DNA of 64,000 nt from Mycobacterium sp. (GTDB taxonomy: Bacteria > Actinomycetota > Actinomycetes > Mycobacteriales > Mycobacteriaceae): assembly GCF_004298145.1 (NCBI RefSeq), contig NZ_SCRH01000001.1, positions 24,766-88,765 of the forward strand, written 5' to 3'. Within the stretch, counting starts at the first letter, position 1. Each line of letters starts with the position of its first letter. The position numbers were made by a program, and so were the translations under genes. Under the pieces are notes generated by a model. The model did no database searches, had not been told where the DNA came from, and was given only the letters and a program-made list of their open reading frames with translations. This document shows positions 34,943 through 44,896 of the stretch, in pieces.

Positions 34943-35779
34943 GTGTTAGCACGCTACCTGAAGGCACAGCTGGTCGTTTTGCTGTGCGGCGGCCTGGTCG
35001 GGCCGATTTTCTTGGTCGTCTACTTCGTCATGGGGCTCGGCAGCCTGTTGCAGTGGATGTTCTACGTCGGCCTGCTCATCACCGTGGCGGACGTGCTGAT
35101 CGCGCTCGTGCTGGCGAACTATGGGGCCAAGTCGTCCGCGAAGGTGGCCGCGCTCGAGCAGAGCGGCGTGCTGGCGCTCGCCCAGATCACCGGCATCACC
35201 GAAACGGGCACGTGGGTCAACAACCAGCAGGTCGTCAAGGTGCATCTGCACATCGCCGGTCCCGGATTCCTGCCCTTCGACAGCGAAGACCGCGTGATCG
35301 CCAGCGTCACCCGGCTCGGCAACCTCAATGCCCGCAAGGTGGTGGTCCTGGTCAACCCCACCACCAATGAATACCGAATCGACTGGGAGCGAAGCGCTTT
35401 GGTCAACGGTCTGATGCCCGCGCAGTTCACGGTGGCCGAGGACAACCAAACCTACGACCTGAGCGGACAGGCGGGCCCGCTGATGGAGATCCTGCAGATC
35501 CTCAAGGCCAACAACGTTCCGCTCAACCGGATGGTCGACATGCGGTCGAACCCGGCGCTGCGCGGCCAGATTCAGGCGGTGGTGCGCCGGGCGGTCGAAC
35601 AACAGGCCCCGGCCGCCCAACCGGCACCGGCTGCGGCGCCCGCGGCGGCGGCCGTCGCGACACCGCCCGAACCGTCGATCGCCGCGCGGCTGCAGGAACT
35701 GAGCGAGCTGCGCGCCCGCGGGGCGCTGACCGACGAGGAATACAACAGCCGGCGCGCGCAGATCATCTCCGAAATCTAG
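34943..35779 (+). CDS. Membrane protein with C-terminal SHOCT domain (Rv0686-like)
   Basis: 278 aa with two N-terminal membrane helices (about residues 9-31 and 38-58), a soluble middle region and an Ala/Pro linker. The last 35 residues (IAARLQELSELRARGALTDEEYNSRR) are a clear SHOCT domain, a short oligomerisation or targeting module. GTG start at 34943 follows GAGGAGGGG. Function unknown. It is upstream of the mycofactocin-type SDR on the same strand, about 90 bp apart. Confidence 0.83.
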   Translation: MLARYLKAQLVVLLCGGLVGPIFLVVYFVMGLGSLLQWMFYVGLLITVADVLIALVLANYGAKSSAKVAALEQSGVLALAQITGITETGTWVNNQQVVKVHLHIAGPGFLPFDSEDRVIASVTRLGNLNARKVVVLVNPTTNEYRIDWERSALVNGLMPAQFTVAEDNQTYDLSGQAGPLMEILQILKANNVPLNRMVDMRSNPALRGQIQAVVRRAVEQQAPAAQPAPAAAPAAAAVATPPEPSIAARLQELSELRARGALTDEEYNSRRAQIISEI

Positions 35780-35835
35780 AGGGCTCGCCCGGCCGCCGGC
35801 GGGTGAATTAGAACACGTTTCAGTTCCGCTGCTAG

Positions 35836-36699
<864 letters not shown>

Positions 36700-36724
36700 C
36701 CGGCCACCGTGCTAAGAACTCCAC

Positions 36725-37912
36725 GTGAGTAGTGACGAAGGCGCCACCAACGGAATCGTGATCGTCGGAGGCGGATTGGCCGCCGCCCGCACCGCCGAGC
36801 AGCTGCGGAAATCGGAGTATTCGGGGCTCATCACGATCGTCAGCGACGAAGTGCACCTGCCCTACGACCGCCCGCCGCTGTCCAAAGAGGTGCTGCGCAA
36901 AGAGGTCGACGACACCGCGCTCAAACCGCGCGAGTGGTACGACGAGAACGGCGTCACGCTGCGCCTGGGGTCGGCCGCCGGCAGTCTGGACACCGCGGCG
37001 CGGACGGTGACGCTCGACGACGGGACGACGCTGCGCTACGACGAACTCGTGATCGCCACGGGACTGGTACCGCGCCGCATCCCGGCGATCCCCGATCTCG
37101 ACGGCATCCGCGTGCTGCGATCGTTCGACGAGTGCCTGGCGCTGCGCGAGCACGCGTCCGCGGCGCAGCGCGCGGTCGTCATCGGCGCCGGCTTCATCGG
37201 TTGCGAGGTGGCCGCCAGCCTGCGCAGCCTGGGGGTGGACGTGGTGCTGGTGGAGCCGCAGCCGACACCGCTGGCCGCCGTGTTAGGCGAGCAGATCGGT
37301 GAGCTGGTGGCCCGCCTGCACCGCGCCGAAGGCGTCGACGTCCGCCTCGGGGTCGGCGTGGCCCAGGTGCGGGGTGACACGCGCGTCGAGGCGGTGGTGT
37401 TGAGCGACGGCACCGAGCTGACGGCCGACGTGGTGGTGGTCGGCATCGGGTCGCGCCCGGCGACCGAATGGCTCGAGGGCAGCGGCGTAACCGTCGACAA
37501 CGGCGTCATCTGCGACGAGGCCGGACGCACCAGCGCGCCCAACGTGTGGGCTCTCGGTGATGTCGCGTCGTGGCGTAACGCGACGGGACACCAAGGGCGC
37601 GTGGAACATTGGAGCAACGTCGCCGATCAGGCCCGAGCCCTGGTGCCCGCGATGCTGGGGCAGGATGTGCCTCCCGCGGTGGTCGTCCCCTACTTCTGGA
37701 GCGACCAGTACGACGTCAAGATCCAGTGCCTGGGCGAGCCGGAGGCCGACGACATCGTCCATATCGTCGAGGACGACGGCCGCAAATTCCTGGCCTACTA
37801 CGAACGCGACGGTGCGCTGGTCGGGGTGGTCGGCGGCGGGATGCCCGGCAAGGTCATGAAGACCCGCGCCAAGATCGCCGCGGCCGTGCCGATCGCCGAA
37901 ATGTTGGGCTGA
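36725..37912 (+). CDS. FAD-dependent ferredoxin/rubredoxin reductase
   Basis: 395-aa pyridine nucleotide-disulfide family reductase. FAD-binding IVIVGGGLAAARTAEQLR, NAD(P)-binding VVIGAGFIGCEVAASLR and FAD-contact VWALGDVASW are present; the C-terminal reductase domain with VPYFWSDQYDVKIQ is typical of ferredoxin reductases feeding P450s or Rieske enzymes. GTG start at 36725. Co-directional with the SDR, suggesting shared electron chemistry; ortholog of Rv0688. Partner ferredoxin not in the window. Confidence 0.9.
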   Translation: MSSDEGATNGIVIVGGGLAAARTAEQLRKSEYSGLITIVSDEVHLPYDRPPLSKEVLRKEVDDTALKPREWYDENGVTLRLGSAAGSLDTAARTVTLDDGTTLRYDELVIATGLVPRRIPAIPDLDGIRVLRSFDECLALREHASAAQRAVVIGAGFIGCEVAASLRSLGVDVVLVEPQPTPLAAVLGEQIGELVARLHRAEGVDVRLGVGVAQVRGDTRVEAVVLSDGTELTADVVVVGIGSRPATEWLEGSGVTVDNGVICDEAGRTSAPNVWALGDVASWRNATGHQGRVEHWSNVADQARALVPAMLGQDVPPAVVVPYFWSDQYDVKIQCLGEPEADDIVHIVEDDGRKFLAYYERDGALVGVVGGGMPGKVMKTRAKIAAAVPIAEMLG

Positions 37913-37947
37913 CCGCCTCTTTGGTTGTCCGGGTTGGCTGTTCGGCG

Positions 37948-38775
37948 TCAGCCGACGGCGGCCGCGTACCGCTCGCTGGGGATCTCGGTGTTCTTGATGA
38001 CGGTCGCGAGTTGCTCGGCGATGCCCGGCGCGCTGATGACGGTCGACGCTGACTTGTGGGTGTGGGGATTGCCGTGCGCGTCGGTGAGCTGCGCTCCCGC
38101 TTCGCGCGCGATCAGCGTCCCGGCGGCGGTGTCCCAGGGCTTGTTGGACATCATCACGCAGGCGTCCAGGGCGCCCTCGGCGACGAAGGCGAGGTCCAGC
38201 GTCGCGGCCCCGATCATCCGGATGCGCTCGACGCGGGGCACCAGCTCGGCGGTGAGCGCCAGCCGGTGCTGATTCAGCCTGCCGGCGTCGTGGCCGACCG
38301 CGTAGTCGCCGAGGGACACGACGGCCCCGCTGAGGCTGTCGGTGGCGCTGGCGTTGATCCGCTGGCCGCCCAGGAACGCACCCTTGTCTTTGATCGCGTG
38401 ATACGTCCTGCCGAGCAGGGGCGCGTGGGTGACCGCGACGACGGTGACGCCCTTGTGGAGCAGGGCCAGCGATACCGCGCACAGCGGGAGCCCGTGGACG
38501 AAGTTCGATGTTCCGTCGATGGGGTCGAGCACCCAGAGCCACTCGGACGTTTCGATGTCCGGCTGTCGCTCGGACTCTTCGGCCAGTAATGCGATGTCAG
38601 ATGTGGTTTGGGCCAGGTAGTCGGCGATATCGCGCTGGATCGCGAGATCGATGTCGGTGACCAGGTCACGGTCGCCTTTGTGCTGCACCGAACTCGGTTG
38701 CGATTTCTTGAGCGTGACGGCACCGATTTGCGTTGCCTGCCAGGCGATTTCGAAAAGTTCTTGCATTGTCTTCAT
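37948..38775 (-). CDS. Inositol monophosphatase family protein
   Basis: 275-aa Mg/Li-sensitive phosphatase family member. Motif A LWVLDPIDGTSNFVHG and motif B WDTAAGTLIAREAGA are both complete, along with the EE pair in LLAEESER. Substrates in the family include inositol-1-P, histidinol-P and fructose-1,6-bisP; in mycobacteria inositol is used for PIMs and mycothiol. ATG 38775 used; an ATG 9 nt downstream is also possible. Convergent with the reductase gene. Followed upstream by a long AT-richer gap. Confidence 0.88.
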   Translation of the reverse strand: MKTMQELFEIAWQATQIGAVTLKKSQPSSVQHKGDRDLVTDIDLAIQRDIADYLAQTTSDIALLAEESERQPDIETSEWLWVLDPIDGTSNFVHGLPLCAVSLALLHKGVTVVAVTHAPLLGRTYHAIKDKGAFLGGQRINASATDSLSGAVVSLGDYAVGHDAGRLNQHRLALTAELVPRVERIRMIGAATLDLAFVAEGALDACVMMSNKPWDTAAGTLIAREAGAQLTDAHGNPHTHKSASTVISAPGIAEQLATVIKNTEIPSERYAAAVG

Positions 38776-38936
38776 GGGACAGATTTGCCTCGCTTCCGGT
38801 GTTGGCGTGCGGTCGGCGTTTTTCGAGCATAAGGGGTAGGCGATTTCGCGTCACACGCACCCCGCTGGATCGACTGTCGATCGAAAACACTTGGACCGCA
38901 CAGGTTTTCGCCAGACATATTCGTCTTACTGGGGCT

Positions 38937-38964
38937 TTGGCGCGAATCAGGCATGGAATACAGT
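38937..38964 (+). promoter_or_regulatory. Candidate promoter toward the aldo/keto reductase
   Basis: TTGGCG (38937-38942), 16-bp spacer, TACAGT (38959-38964). It would leave a leader of about 340 nt before the reductase, so another start site nearer the gene is possible. Confidence 0.35.
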
Positions 38965-38975
38965 CGAATTCGATG

Positions 38976-38989
38976 GTGATGCACATCAC
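38976..38989. promoter_or_regulatory. CRP-like binding site
   Basis: GTGA-TGCACA-TCAC is an exact match to the GTGA-N6-TCAC core bound by mycobacterial cAMP receptor proteins. It lies about 12 bp past a candidate -10. Eight fixed bases would occur by chance about once per 65 kb. Confidence 0.4.
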
Positions 38990-39307
38990 TGTCGTAAATG
39001 TTTTGAATGGCCGAAGGCGGGCATTGGGCGGCTCCTGTAGTCGCGGTCACATAATTGCCAGCACCTCGACGCCAAACCTATTGCGCTGGAAAAGCGTAAC
39101 TCCGATAACCGATGATTGTTGCTGCGGCGACGGGATCGCCGAACTCTGTGCATCGGTTGCCGAGCTCCGTTAGTGTCTGCAAGCGAACGACGTCCGGGAC
39201 CCTGCGCAATGCAAGGGGTTGGCTTAAACCGCCCGGCTTGGCGGCCGCCACTGATCGTTCTAATCCAGATAACCCAGTACCGAACTTGGCAGGCAGGTGA
39301 TTGACAA

Positions 39308-40168
39308 GTGACAGTGATTGATGAGATGTACAGCACTCCCAGCGCGATTCCGACCGTCGCTCTCAACGACGAGGCGAAGATGCCCGTGCTTGGCTTGGGG
39401 GTAGCCAAGTTGTCCGATGTGGAGACGGAAAGCTCGGTACTCGCGGCCCTGGAAGCCGGCTGCCGTCTTATCGACACCGCTGCCTCTTACGGAAACGAAG
39501 AAGCCGTCGGCCGTGCGATAGCCGCGTCGGGCATTCCCCGCGAGGAATTGTTCGTCGCTACCAAGCTGGGCACCTCCAAGCAGGGCTTCCACAGTGCCCA
39601 GGAGTCGTGCAAGGAGAGCCTGGACCGACTTGGACTGGATTACCTCGACCTCTACCTGATCCACTGGCCGGCGCCGAAGCTGGGCAAGTACGTGGAGAGC
39701 TTCGAGGGCATGAAGGTCGCCCGCGAAGAGGGGCACGTCCGCTCGATCGGCGTCTGCAACTTCACCGAGGAACTGCTGGCGACGGTCATCGAGGAAAGCG
39801 CCGAGGTGCCCGCCGTGAACCAGGTCGAGCTGCACCCGCGTCTCAACCAGGCCGAACTGCGCCAGGCCCACGTCCAGCACGACGTGACCACGCAGTCCTA
39901 CAGCCCGCTGGGCGTCGGCAGGCTCATCGAGGAGCCGGTCGTCACGTCGATCGCCGCCGAGTACGCCCGCACGCCCGCGCAGGTGCTGGTCCGTTGGAAC
40001 CTGCAGTTGGACAACGTCGTCGTCTCGCGGTCGTCCAAGCCCGAACGCGTCGCCCAGAATCTGGACGTGTTCGACTTCACCCTGGAGCCCGAGCACATGG
40101 AGGCCATCGAAGGACTGCACGACGGCACCCGGGTGCTGCACGATCCGATGACCTTCATGGGGACCTAG
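39308..40168 (+). CDS. Aldo/keto reductase
   Basis: 286-aa NADPH-dependent AKR of the 2,5-diketogluconate reductase/Rv2971 type, reducing aldehydes and ketones. Catalytic tetrad: Asp and Tyr in [12 protein letters not shown], Lys in FVATKLG, His in YLIHWPAPK. The C-terminal cofactor signature [20 protein letters not shown] is present. GTG start at 39308; ATG 39326 is an alternative. It has a long upstream gap, no operon partner, and is convergent with the DUF2332 gene. It is not in this place in M. tuberculosis, where the nearest homolog is Rv2971, so it is an insertion next to the mycofactocin locus. Confidence 0.88.
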   Translation: MTVIDEMYSTPSAIPTVALNDEAKMPVLGLGVAKLSDVETESSVLAALEAGCRLIDTAASYGNEEAVGRAIAASGIPREELFVATKLGTSKQGFHSAQESCKESLDRLGLDYLDLYLIHWPAPKLGKYVESFEGMKVAREEGHVRSIGVCNFTEELLATVIEESAEVPAVNQVELHPRLNQAELRQAHVQHDVTTQSYSPLGVGRLIEEPVVTSIAAEYARTPAQVLVRWNLQLDNVVVSRSSKPERVAQNLDVFDFTLEPEHMEAIEGLHDGTRVLHDPMTFMGT

Positions 40169-40183
40169 AAGTTCGCGAAAACC

Positions 40184-41227
40184 CTACTGCCAGTGCACCG
40201 GTGGGCCGTGCGGATGGCATTCACCCAGAACGCGCGAATCGCCGTCCGGCCAGCTGCGGGCGCACACCACGAACCTGATCGGTGCGCCGGGGTGAGAGCG
40301 TGCGGGTTCCATCGTGAGGTGGGCGAACGGTGAGCGCGTCTCCGCCAGCGCGGCCAGCCTTTCCACCTGAGCGCGCACCGCGTCGCGTTCGTCGGTGGAC
40401 AGGTATTGCCAGGTGATCGAATGCCACACGACGGTCAGCGCGCCGTCGGCCAGCGTCACGCCGGCGAGCGCGCGGGCCGCCGTCTGGCGCTCGAGCCGGG
40501 CCGGGACGCGGCGGGCGACCTCGATGGCCCCGCGCAGCCGCGCGACCCGCGCGCCCTGGTCGGGCCAGATGTAGCTCAGCACGGCCGTCTCCCCGTCGGC
40601 GCCGCCGACGTCGATGGGAGCGATGTCATACCCACGCCGTTCGACGATCCGCACCCCGCGCTCGGGCGGCAGCGCGCCGCGCCACGCGTCATCGATGCTC
40701 ACCGGCGAGTCGGCCGGTCCCCACTGGCCCCCGGCGAAGCGGTAGCGGTAATGGTCCGCTCTCAGGTTCAGCCCCGCACTCGAACCGATCTCGAAAAGCC
40801 TTATGGGCAAATCGAATGCATTGATGTGCAGCAACCCGCCGATCAGTGCGGCCGATCGGCCCACCTCATTGGTCTGCGGTGGTTGACCCAACGCCGCGCG
40901 CAGGGCATCGGCGTGGCCGGCCGCGGTGTCGCGGATTTCCGGCCAGGCCAAGGTGGGATCCCAGCATCCCCCGGTGCTGGGGTACCAGCGGCGCAACCGC
41001 CCCGCCCGGCCGTCGAGCACCAGCCGGTGCAGCCCGCCGAGCAACCGGAGCGGTACCGCGTCGCGCGACGGGGCGTCCCGGTGCCCGGACAGGATGGTCG
41101 CGAACACGCCGCCGCCCGCGACGTCGGTGGCGACCAGCTCGAACAGGTCGCCGTACATCGCGGAGCCCGACGAGGCGCAGAACCTGCCCTGGGCCCGCAG
41201 CGTGTGCACCAGGTGCTCGACGCTCAA
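40184..41227 (-). CDS. DUF2332 protein (Rv0690c-like)
   Basis: 347 aa. The block [19 protein letters not shown] is the diagnostic DUF2332 motif and looks like an SAM-methyltransferase motif I (E-x-G-x-x-x-G), with an acidic loop SYIWPDQ later. A methyltransferase-like fold is inferred; no activity is known. TTG start at 41227 overlaps the mftR stop (TTGA), so it is co-translated after mftR. This fixed partnership hints at a role near mycofactocin, but that is inference. Confidence 0.85.
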   Translation of the reverse strand: MSVEHLVHTLRAQGRFCASSGSAMYGDLFELVATDVAGGGVFATILSGHRDAPSRDAVPLRLLGGLHRLVLDGRAGRLRRWYPSTGGCWDPTLAWPEIRDTAAGHADALRAALGQPPQTNEVGRSAALIGGLLHINAFDLPIRLFEIGSSAGLNLRADHYRYRFAGGQWGPADSPVSIDDAWRGALPPERGVRIVERRGYDIAPIDVGGADGETAVLSYIWPDQGARVARLRGAIEVARRVPARLERQTAARALAGVTLADGALTVVWHSITWQYLSTDERDAVRAQVERLAALAETRSPFAHLTMEPARSHPGAPIRFVVCARSWPDGDSRVLGECHPHGPPVHWQ

Positions 41228-41817
41228 TTGTCCAGCCCGTTCAGTCCGCCGCCGACAACGTCGAAGGCATTGCCCAGGGCGACCGGCAACGGGACGGATT
41301 CATCGCTCAGCCAGTGTTCGTATGCCGACAGCGCCACCCCGAGCATCGTCCAGGCGGCGGTCTGGGGCAGCAGATCGGTGGTCTTGCAATCGCACCGGCG
41401 GGCCACGAACCCGGCGATCACCTCGCGCCAACCGGCGTACATCGTCATCGAATAGGCTTGCAGCTCGGCGGTTTGCAGGATCACCCGCATGCGCTGGCGG
41501 TGCCGGGCGGTCTCCGATTCGTCAAAGGTGTTGAACGCCAACAACGCAGCGCGCAGTGCGTCACCCAGGCGTACCCGGGAATCCACGTTGTCCAGCAAGT
41601 CCCGTAGGTGGGCGAGGTGGGTGTCGAAATCGCCCCAGGGGATGGCGTTCTTGGACGCGTAGTAGCGGAAGAGCGTGCGGCGGGCGATGCCGGCGGCCCG
41701 GGCGACGTCGTCGACGCTCACGTCGGCGAAGCCGCGGGCGGTGAACAGGTCGATGGCGACGTCGGTGATGTGGGCCGGCGTGGTCGAGCGGCGCCTGCCC
41801 ACCCGCGGCTGCGGCAT
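41224..41817 (-). CDS. mftR: MftR, TetR-family regulator of the mycofactocin cluster
   Basis: About 197 aa. Helix-turn-helix: [15 protein letters not shown] ... [30 protein letters not shown]; the FRYY-SKN-IPWGDFD segment is typical of MftR. Literature describes MftR as a repressor of the mft genes that responds to long-chain acyl-CoA. I place the start at the ATG for [10 protein letters not shown] (41817), since the ATG at 41856 lies within the operator dyad; ATG 41838 is also possible. Divergent from mftA with 102 bp between, holding a dyad. Ortholog of Rv0691c. Confidence 0.93.
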   Translation of the reverse strand: MPQPRVGRRRSTTPAHITDVAIDLFTARGFADVSVDDVARAAGIARRTLFRYYASKNAIPWGDFDTHLAHLRDLLDNVDSRVRLGDALRAALLAFNTFDESETARHRQRMRVILQTAELQAYSMTMYAGWREVIAGFVARRCDCKTTDLLPQTAAWTMLGVALSAYEHWLSDESVPLPVALGNAFDVVGGGLNGLDN

Positions 41818-41843
41818 CTTCGGACCCCGCCCTTCCATTTCGG

Positions 41844-41872
41844 CACTCGATGCCATATTCTGGCGTCGAGTG
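41844..41872. promoter_or_regulatory. MftR operator over the mftA promoter
   Basis: CACTCGATGCC (41844-41854) and GGCGTCGAGTG (41862-41872) form an 11-bp inverted repeat with 10 matches and a 7-bp centre. A -10 like TATTCT (41856-41861) lies in the centre, with a weak -35 TTCCAT 17 bp upstream, so binding would block mftA transcription. Confidence 0.72.
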
Positions 41873-41919
41873 TGACTCAGACCCCATCGTTGTCAAGACC
41901 CGACGAAAGGCAAGGCCCC

Positions 41920-42009
41920 GTGGACCACGAGACCGAAACTGACACCCAACTCGTCACCGAGACCCTGGTCGAAGAGGTATCCATCGACGGCATGTGCGGG
42001 GTCTACTGA
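41920..42009 (+). CDS. mftA: MftA, mycofactocin precursor peptide
   Basis: 29-aa ribosomal precursor ending in IDGMCGVY. The terminal Val-Tyr is the part converted by MftC (oxidative decarboxylation and ring closure) and then released by MftE as the core of mycofactocin. GTG start at 41920 after AAAGGCAAGG; the acidic leader ([18 protein letters not shown]) is the recognition part for MftB. It ends 2 bp before mftB. Shorter than most gene callers report, so it is easily missed. Confidence 0.95.
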   Translation: MDHETETDTQLVTETLVEEVSIDGMCGVY

Positions 42010-42011
42010 CC

Positions 42012-42335
42012 GTGCCTGCGCCCGCGCGGGCTCACACGGCTCGCCCCGTCGGCGACACCATGTTCGATCCTGATCGCGGCTGGCGCCTGCACCCGCAGGT
42101 GGCGGTGCGGCCGGAACCGTTCGGCGCGCTGCTCTACCACTTCGGCACCCGCAAGCTGTCGTTCCTGAAGAACCGCACCATCCTCGCGGTGGTGCAGTCG
42201 CTGGCCGACCACCCCGATGTCCGCTCCGCCTGTCGCGCGGCGGGCATCGACGACGCCGGGCAGGGTCCCTACCTGCATGCGCTGGGTGTGCTCGTCGACT
42301 CCAAGATGCTGGTGCCCCGGGAGGACCATCAATGA
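42012..42335 (+). CDS. mftB: MftB, precursor-binding chaperone
   Basis: 107-aa PqqD-like RRE protein that binds the MftA leader and presents it to MftC. The motif FGALLYHFGTRKLSFLKN (about residues 37-54) is the MftB signature. GTG start at 42012, just after mftA. Its stop overlaps the mftC ATG (ATGA), giving tight coupling in the order carrier then enzyme. Confidence 0.95.
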   Translation: MPAPARAHTARPVGDTMFDPDRGWRLHPQVAVRPEPFGALLYHFGTRKLSFLKNRTILAVVQSLADHPDVRSACRAAGIDDAGQGPYLHALGVLVDSKMLVPREDHQ

Positions 42336-43543
42336 ACGCACCGTCCCAAGCGGCCGTACCGCGGCTGATCGACCAGTTCGAGCACGGGCTCGACGCACCT
42401 ATCTGCCTCACCTGGGAGCTCACCTACGCCTGCAACCTGGCCTGCGTGCACTGCCTGTCGTCGTCGGGCAAGCGGGATCCGCGCGAGCTGTCCACCCGTC
42501 AATGCATGGACATCATCGATGAGCTGGAACGCATGCAGGTGTTCTACGTCAACATCGGTGGCGGGGAACCCACTGTGCGCCCGGACTTTTGGGAGCTGGT
42601 CGACTACGCGACCGCCCACCACGTCGGCGTGAAGTTCTCCACCAACGGCGTCCGGATCACGCCCGAGGTCGCCGCGCGGTTGGCGGCCAGCGACTACGTG
42701 GACGTGCAGATCTCGCTGGACGGCGCCACCGCCGAGGTCAACGACGCGGTCCGCGGACGCGGGTCGTTCGACATGGCGGTGCGCGCGCTGGAGAACCTTG
42801 CGGAGGCCGGATTTACCGACGCGAAGATCTCCGTGGTCGTCACCCGGCACAACGTCGACCAGCTCGACGAATTCGCCGCGCTGGCAAGCCGTTACGGCGC
42901 CACGCTGCGGATCACCCGGTTGCGCCCGTCCGGGCGCGGGGCCGATGTCTGGGAAGAGCTGCATCCCACCGCCGACCAGCAGGTCCAGCTGTATAACTGG
43001 CTGGTCGCCAAGGGCGAGCGGGTGCTCACCGGCGACTCCTTCTTCCACCTGGCCCCGCTGGGCCAATCCGGCGCGCTGGCCGGTCTGAACATGTGCGGGG
43101 CGGGCCGCGTGGTGTGCCTGATCGACCCGGTCGGCGACGTGTACGCCTGCCCGTTCGCCATCCATGACCGCTTCCTGGCCGGAAATGTGCTCTCCGACGG
43201 CGGTTTTGACAACGTCTGGAAAAACGCCCCGCTCTTCCTCGAGCTGCGCGAGCCGCAGTCGGCGGGCGCCTGCGCCAGCTGCGAGTTCTTTGACAGCTGC
43301 CGGGGCGGATGCATGGCCGCCAAGTTCTTCACCGGCCTGCCGCTGGACGGGCCGGACCCCGAATGCGTCCAGGGGCACAGCGCGTCGGCGCTGGAGAACG
43401 ACCGCGAGACGCCTCGCTCCCGGGCCGATCACTCCCGTGGGAAGCACATCCGCCAGCCGCTGCCCCTCACGCTGTCGATGCGACCGCCGGCGATCACCCC
43501 CGCGAAGCCACCGGCCCGCCTGTGTAATGAAAGTCCGGTGTGA
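42332..43543 (+). CDS. mftC: MftC, radical SAM mycofactocin maturase
   Basis: 403-aa radical SAM/SPASM enzyme. The cluster motif CNLACVHC uses C34, C38 and C41 (CxxxCxxC). A GGGEPT block for SAM binding follows. C-terminal SPASM cysteines appear in NMCGAGR, DVYACPF, GACASCEFFDSCRGGC and ECVQG, enough for auxiliary Fe-S clusters. It decarboxylates the MftA C-terminal tyrosine and then couples it to valine. It starts in the mftB stop and overlaps mftD by GTGA. A roughly 40-residue tail after ECVQG is rich in Pro/Arg and probably disordered. Confidence 0.96.
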   Translation: MNAPSQAAVPRLIDQFEHGLDAPICLTWELTYACNLACVHCLSSSGKRDPRELSTRQCMDIIDELERMQVFYVNIGGGEPTVRPDFWELVDYATAHHVGVKFSTNGVRITPEVAARLAASDYVDVQISLDGATAEVNDAVRGRGSFDMAVRALENLAEAGFTDAKISVVVTRHNVDQLDEFAALASRYGATLRITRLRPSGRGADVWEELHPTADQQVQLYNWLVAKGERVLTGDSFFHLAPLGQSGALAGLNMCGAGRVVCLIDPVGDVYACPFAIHDRFLAGNVLSDGGFDNVWKNAPLFLELREPQSAGACASCEFFDSCRGGCMAAKFFTGLPLDGPDPECVQGHSASALENDRETPRSRADHSRGKHIRQPLPLTLSMRPPAITPAKPPARLCNESPV

Positions 43544-44733
43544 CGTTGGCCCACAAATGGTTTGAAACCGTTGCCATCGCGCAGCAACGCGCCAAGCGCC
43601 GGTTGCCGAAATCGGCCTATTCGTCTCTGGTTTCGGCCAGCGAAAAGGGAATCACGGTTTCCGACAACGTCGAAGCATTCGGTGAGCTCGGTTTCGCTCC
43701 CCATGTCGTCGGCGCGGCGGAAAAGCGCGACATGTCGACCAGCGTTATGGGCCAGGATATTTCGATGCCGGTGCTGATCTCACCGACCGGTGTGCAGGCC
43801 GTGCACCCCGATGGTGAGGTGGCCGTCGCGCGGGCCGCCGCCGCCCGCGGCACCGCCATGGGCCTGTCCTCGTTCGCCAGCAAGCCGATCGAAGAGGTCA
43901 TCGCGGCGAACCCCAAGTTGTTCTTCCAGGTGTACTGGTTGGGTGACCGCGACGCGATCGCCGCGCGGGTCGAGCGCGCCCGGGCGGCCGGGGCGGTGGG
44001 CCTGATCGTCACCACCGACTGGAGCTTCTCGCACGGCCGGGATTGGGGCAGCCCCTCGATCCCGGAGAAGATGGACCTGAAGACCATCGTCAAGATGAGC
44101 CCGGAGGTCATCACCAAGCCGCGGTGGTTTTTGCAGTGGGCGAAGACCATGCGGCCGCCGGAGCTGCGGGTGCCCAACCAGGGTCACCGCGGCGAGCCCG
44201 GGCCCCCCTTCTTCGCGGCCTACGGCGAGTGGATGGGTACTCCGCCGCCGACCTGGGAAGACATCGCCTGGCTTCGCGAAGTGTGGGGCGGTCCGTTCAT
44301 GCTCAAGGGCGTAATACGCGTCGATGACGCCAAAAAGGCTGTGGACGCAGGGGTTTCGGCGATCTCGGTGTCAAACCACGGCGGCAACAACCTGGACGGC
44401 ACCCCGGCCTCGATTCGCGCGCTGCCCGCGATAGCCGCGGCCGTCGGCGATCAGGTCGAGGTGTTGCTCGACGGCGGCATCCGGCGCGGGAGTGACGTCG
44501 TCAAGGCCGTGGCGCTGGGGGCGCGCGCGGTGATGATCGGCCGGGCATACCTGTGGGGCCTGGCCGCGGCGGGCCAACCGGGCGTGGAGAACGTCCTCGA
44601 CATCTTGCGCGGCGGCATCGACTCGGCGCTGATGGGTCTGGGGCACTCCTCGGTGCACGACCTGGGTCCGGACGACATCCTGGTGCCGCCCGGTTTCACC
44701 CGGGCGCTGGGCGTGCCGTCGGCCGGCGGATAA
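43540..44733 (+). CDS. mftD: MftD, FMN-dependent dehydrogenase
   Basis: 397-aa member of the lactate/glycolate oxidase family (named lldD1 in M. tuberculosis). The FMN and active-site parts ISPTGVQAVHPDGE, LKGVIRVDDAKKAVD, SNHGGNNLDGTPAS (catalytic His) and LLDGGIRRGSDVVKA are present. In the mycofactocin pathway MftD deaminates the MftE-released intermediate to give pre-mycofactocin. GTG start at 43540 overlaps the mftC stop. Ortholog of Rv0694. Confidence 0.95.
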   Translation: MTLAHKWFETVAIAQQRAKRRLPKSAYSSLVSASEKGITVSDNVEAFGELGFAPHVVGAAEKRDMSTSVMGQDISMPVLISPTGVQAVHPDGEVAVARAAAARGTAMGLSSFASKPIEEVIAANPKLFFQVYWLGDRDAIAARVERARAAGAVGLIVTTDWSFSHGRDWGSPSIPEKMDLKTIVKMSPEVITKPRWFLQWAKTMRPPELRVPNQGHRGEPGPPFFAAYGEWMGTPPPTWEDIAWLREVWGGPFMLKGVIRVDDAKKAVDAGVSAISVSNHGGNNLDGTPASIRALPAIAAAVGDQVEVLLDGGIRRGSDVVKAVALGARAVMIGRAYLWGLAAAGQPGVENVLDILRGGIDSALMGLGHSSVHDLGPDDILVPPGFTRALGVPSAGG

Positions 44734-44896
44734 CGCAAGCCTGGCTATCCAGGGCGGCTTTGCCCGAATTATTTGACGGCCACGGAAATCGTGGTACGGG
44801 CGGGATAGCCGTGACGAACGAGCCCACAATTCGAATGCCCGATGAACGGTGCGGAAAAAAAGTTAATTTCAAGCTTCAACAATTGGTGCACGCCAG
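44734..44896 (+). other. AT-rich gap inside the mft cluster
   Basis: 163 bp between mftD and mftE in a cluster where other genes overlap. It carries the inverted repeat CCACG-GAAAT-CGTGG (44780-44794) beside TTGACG, and the AT-rich run GGAAAAAAAGTTAATTTC. A second promoter, a processing site or a remnant of a lost gene are all possible. Confidence 0.45.

Larger units (their letters stand above)
38776..39307. other. 532-bp regulatory gap between IMPase and AKR
   Basis: No gene supported. Visibly more AT-rich than the surroundings. It contains a promoter-like pair at 38937-38964 and a CRP-like dyad at 38976-38989. Short frames here lack mycobacterial codon bias. It probably holds both divergent promoters. 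Confidence 0.6.
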
